A stretch of 64,000 nt of DNA. Origin: Phytomonas francai (Eukaryota > Euglenozoa > Kinetoplastea > Trypanosomatida > Trypanosomatidae). The first letter of the stretch is position 1. Each line of letters opens with the position of its first letter. The notes beneath the pieces are model-generated. The model saw nothing but the letters and a program-made list of their open reading frames with translations. It made no database searches and was not told where the DNA came from. The stretch covers positions 53,143 to 117,142 of the forward strand of contig MJCC01000014.1 in NCBI GenBank assembly GCA_001766655.1, written 5' to 3'. Of the stretch, positions 61,515 to 64,000 are shown in pieces. A program made the translations under genes and the position numbers.

Positions 61515-62812
61515 GAAAATTTGAGAAAAATGACGTAAAAAGATATTCTTGGTACTAAATAGTAAACATACTGTTAATTTACATTCTTTTTTTTTTGATG
61601 AAAATAAATGTGTAACGGTTACGTACCTTCATTTCAATAGTCAATGGTGGTTCCCACCCCCAAAAAGGAGCATTAATGAACGATACTTTGACTCATTTCA
61701 ACTGGTTTATAAAAAAACGCCGAAACAACAAAAGACCAACCTTCTCTCTCATTTACTTTAGTACAAAGACTACATTAGCACAAACAGAAGCTTTAAAAAA
61801 AAGTCAGGCGAAAATATTCAAGATAGTCGCATGCACTATGGCTCAATTGGGAAATTATTTGTTTTGAAAAAGTGTAGTAATCATATACCTGGAAGGCTGT
61901 AGGTCACTTTAAAAAAAAAAATGGTAAACAAATTCTACCTTCAAGGATTAATTCTTCACTATGAGCAAAACCATTAGGATGTTTTGACTCGTGATTAGTT
62001 GCGCTAAAGAAAATGTAGTCTCATCTTTTCGAATTTTGGGTATTGTTTCCGGTTATAGACATGCTATTTTTCTCTAAGATTAGACCTCTTCTATAGTTCA
62101 GTTACTATCTAGAAAACTCTCGGATAAATGCGACTTCTCAACCCAATAAATTAGGCCAAAGAGATTCAAATTAAAAGCACCAATGCCATACTTTCAACAT
62201 CATGCAACTTTAATTTCTTCTAAACTTGATGCTTAAAACCAATGGTCAGGAATACTACGTGAGCTGGAATTTTTTACCCATAAATGGCTGATGATAGGTT
62301 ACATTTTCTTAGAAATGCATATATATGTATATAACCTTTTTTCCCGTCCATGCTCTGCATGGAAGTTGGAATGCAAACAGGTTCGGTACAAGGACATCAC
62401 CAACAGATTCATTATCTGTGTCAAATAAGACATAAATAAATAATAGTTCCGCTTGAATCATCTCTATCGATTATTATCTAATGCCTATTCACATTTAGAC
62501 CATTTTCAGTTATTCGTTTATGCACCTCTTCTTTGTATATTACACAAAGAATGAATTGTATTTCACTTCTTGAGAAGCTAAAGTTTGAATAACTTTTAAA
62601 AAAAAGTCTATTTCAGTCAATTGCTCTTAAAATTTAGTGAAATTTCTTTTTGCTTCCCTGTCACAATCTGAAGTCTCATTCATTACGTATATATATATAT
62701 ATATATATATGGTAAAGTGGGGAGGTGTTTAGCGAAGGACAAGATCTCTAGTATTTAGTTGTTCCTTGCCTTCCATTTTGTTGATATAGTCACTTGAACT
62801 GATTCCCTGAGC
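61515..62812. other. Intergenic spacer with TA repeat
   Basis: About 1.3 kb, AT-rich, no credible gene; TA tract at 62688-62710. A pyrimidine tract (62761-62780) leads to AG 62788-62789 (GATATAG), leaving a 23-nt ATG-free 5' UTR for the next gene. Confidence 0.5.
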
Positions 62813-63934
62813 ATGCGCGGTTTCTTAGGGCGCAACAATGCAGACAAGCTGCAGCCTGGTTCAAACATCACTACCTACGAAGAGGCGCTCTATCCTCCGC
62901 GACCTTTCCGCTACCACCTCCAACAGGATCCAATTGCTCCTTCAACGACACCAACAGCTTCGCTATCCTCAAATGCCTTGTATTCCGAATCCCTGCCTCC
63001 GCCGTTGATCGTATTACCAAGCATTGACGCGGATTCTATTTGTGAGCCCCACTCGCAGCAACCACAATCACAACAGCTCCTCCAGACTCGACGGCCCGCA
63101 GGTATGACATCCGGACTATCGGCTCCACCGAGTTCTGCCGTCAGCAAGCGACCACCTCCCTATCTGAGCAAGTTCTTCGACTGCTTCGTTCCATCCCCCT
63201 TCGCAATGAATGAGCGAGGCCTATTTGATGTGCTAGGGGGCCCCCAGTCCGACTGGTGCGAGCCGTTGAACATCTTTCACTACCCGGATCTCCTATTCGA
63301 CCCACCGCACTCGCCCAATGTCGAGGTCAAGCCTCCTGTAGGGAACGCTGTGGGCTGTAGAGGGGCAGAAAGCGCGACAGACCTGTCGCTGACGATGGAG
63401 CGGCGGCAAAGGGGGCTGTTGGAGCTGGCCGAAATCGCGCGTGCGCCGCTGGAGCTGCGCTCCTTCGTGATGGCCCTTGGCGTGGGCGGGGTGCTGGAGC
63501 TGCGGCCGGCGGCTGGCAAGAGTCGTAGTAAGCAGGAGGCTATCAATGTACTGCGTATTCGCGCCGTTCGCCGGCCCCTACCGCCGCGCCCGATTCGCCG
63601 TGGGGCGAAGGTGGTGCTGGATACGGTGCATGCCGCCCCATCAACCGGGGCGCGGGCGGTGTTGGATGGCAGGCTCAAGCAGTTGACCACCGACGCCGGG
63701 GTCGTTGGAAAGAAGAGACCTCGTAGTGGGGAGGAGGGAGCGGATGCAGATAATTTAGTGAACATGGAACACGATAACGAAAGTGACGATAGTAAACACA
63801 GTGCCAATATAGAGGAGGACGATGATGATGATGCGAACAACCTTTCGGATGGCTTTTTCGAAGCAGATGATGATGATTACGGTGATAATGCTAGGGGTGG
63901 TTTCAACGATGATAATGGAAATGATTTCTTTTAA
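62813..63934 (+). CDS. Hypothetical protein with acidic C-terminal tail (RPC31/RPC7-like outline)
   Basis: A 373-residue protein. Residues 1-35 are basic then Pro/Tyr-rich (MRGFLGRNN...YPPRPFRY). The middle has a disordered Ser/Pro/Gln region, an ordered stretch around PYLSKFFDCFVPSPF, and a basic helical segment (ERRQRGLLELAEIARAPLELRSF). The end from about residue 315 is strongly acidic (EEDDDDD, EADDDD) and finishes GNDFF. A short basic N terminus with a long Asp/Glu tail ending in aromatic residues recalls RNA polymerase III subunit RPC31/RPC7, but no defining block was matched and the call is weak. The start is the first ATG after the acceptor. Confidence 0.6.
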   Translation: MRGFLGRNNADKLQPGSNITTYEEALYPPRPFRYHLQQDPIAPSTTPTASLSSNALYSESLPPPLIVLPSIDADSICEPHSQQPQSQQLLQTRRPAGMTSGLSAPPSSAVSKRPPPYLSKFFDCFVPSPFAMNERGLFDVLGGPQSDWCEPLNIFHYPDLLFDPPHSPNVEVKPPVGNAVGCRGAESATDLSLTMERRQRGLLELAEIARAPLELRSFVMALGVGGVLELRPAAGKSRSKQEAINVLRIRAVRRPLPPRPIRRGAKVVLDTVHAAPSTGARAVLDGRLKQLTTDAGVVGKKRPRSGEEGADADNLVNMEHDNESDDSKHSANIEEDDDDDANNLSDGFFEADDDDYGDNARGGFNDDNGNDFF

Positions 63935-64000
63935 ATTTACAATGAATTTTTAACCTGTCGGAGTCTTATTTAGACTCGTGAATAACTTCTCCTATATGGA
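63935..64000. other. 3' flank of the last gene
   Basis: AT-rich sequence after the TAA of the acidic-tail protein, presumably its 3' UTR; nothing else is visible before the window ends. Confidence 0.5.

Overview
The window reads as a nuclear chromosome segment of a kinetoplastid, most likely a trypanosomatid. The evidence is: every protein gene lies on the + strand and is intronless; each is preceded by a pyrimidine tract and an AG, as expected for spliced-leader trans-splicing; the coding DNA is mostly very GC-rich while the spacers are AT-rich with (TA)n tracts; TAA, TAG and TGA are all used only as stops; and a ribosomal protein S21 gene is present in tandem with a Lys/Pro/Gln-rich C-terminal extension. 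The genus cannot be named from sequence alone. No prokaryotic feature, CRISPR array, insertion sequence or rRNA gene is seen.

Layout. 1-9 kb: the end of a coiled-coil protein, an unrecognised Tyr/Asp-rich protein, a small MIT-domain protein, two almost identical RPS21 genes, a protein with four CX9C motifs (mitochondrial intermembrane space type) and a small two-helix membrane protein. 9-27 kb: an eight-module degenerate EF-hand protein, a SERINC membrane protein, two low-complexity proteins of unknown function (one very large, with coiled coil and poly-Gln) and an ABHD1/3-type alpha/beta hydrolase. 27-38 kb: a PDS5-type cohesin regulator broken by an assembly gap, and a kinesin, probably kinesin-8. 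40-48 kb: a START-domain lipid-binding protein, an Asn-rich unknown, and a leucine-rich-repeat protein whose frame breaks at a C15 run. 48-57 kb: ribosome biogenesis factor RLP24, an ATAD2/Yta7-like AAA ATPase with an atypical bromodomain, and a PUB-domain protein broken by a second gap. 56.6-60.3 kb: a long interval without protein genes that carries a divergent tRNA-Arg(ACG)/tRNA-Met(CAT) pair and a GC-rich, hairpin-rich stretch. 60-64 kb: a PDZ-like protein with an Arg/Ser tail and a protein with an acidic tail.

The genes do not form a pathway. As usual in kinetoplastids, they look like one polycistronic, functionally mixed array in which regulation would fall on trans-splicing, UTRs and mRNA stability. 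The points most worth following are the hairpin-rich interval next to the tRNAs, the ATAD2-like protein lacking the acetyl-lysine-binding Asn, the optional three-codon uORF before the CX9C gene, the coding-only identity of the S21 twins, and several unusual domain combinations.
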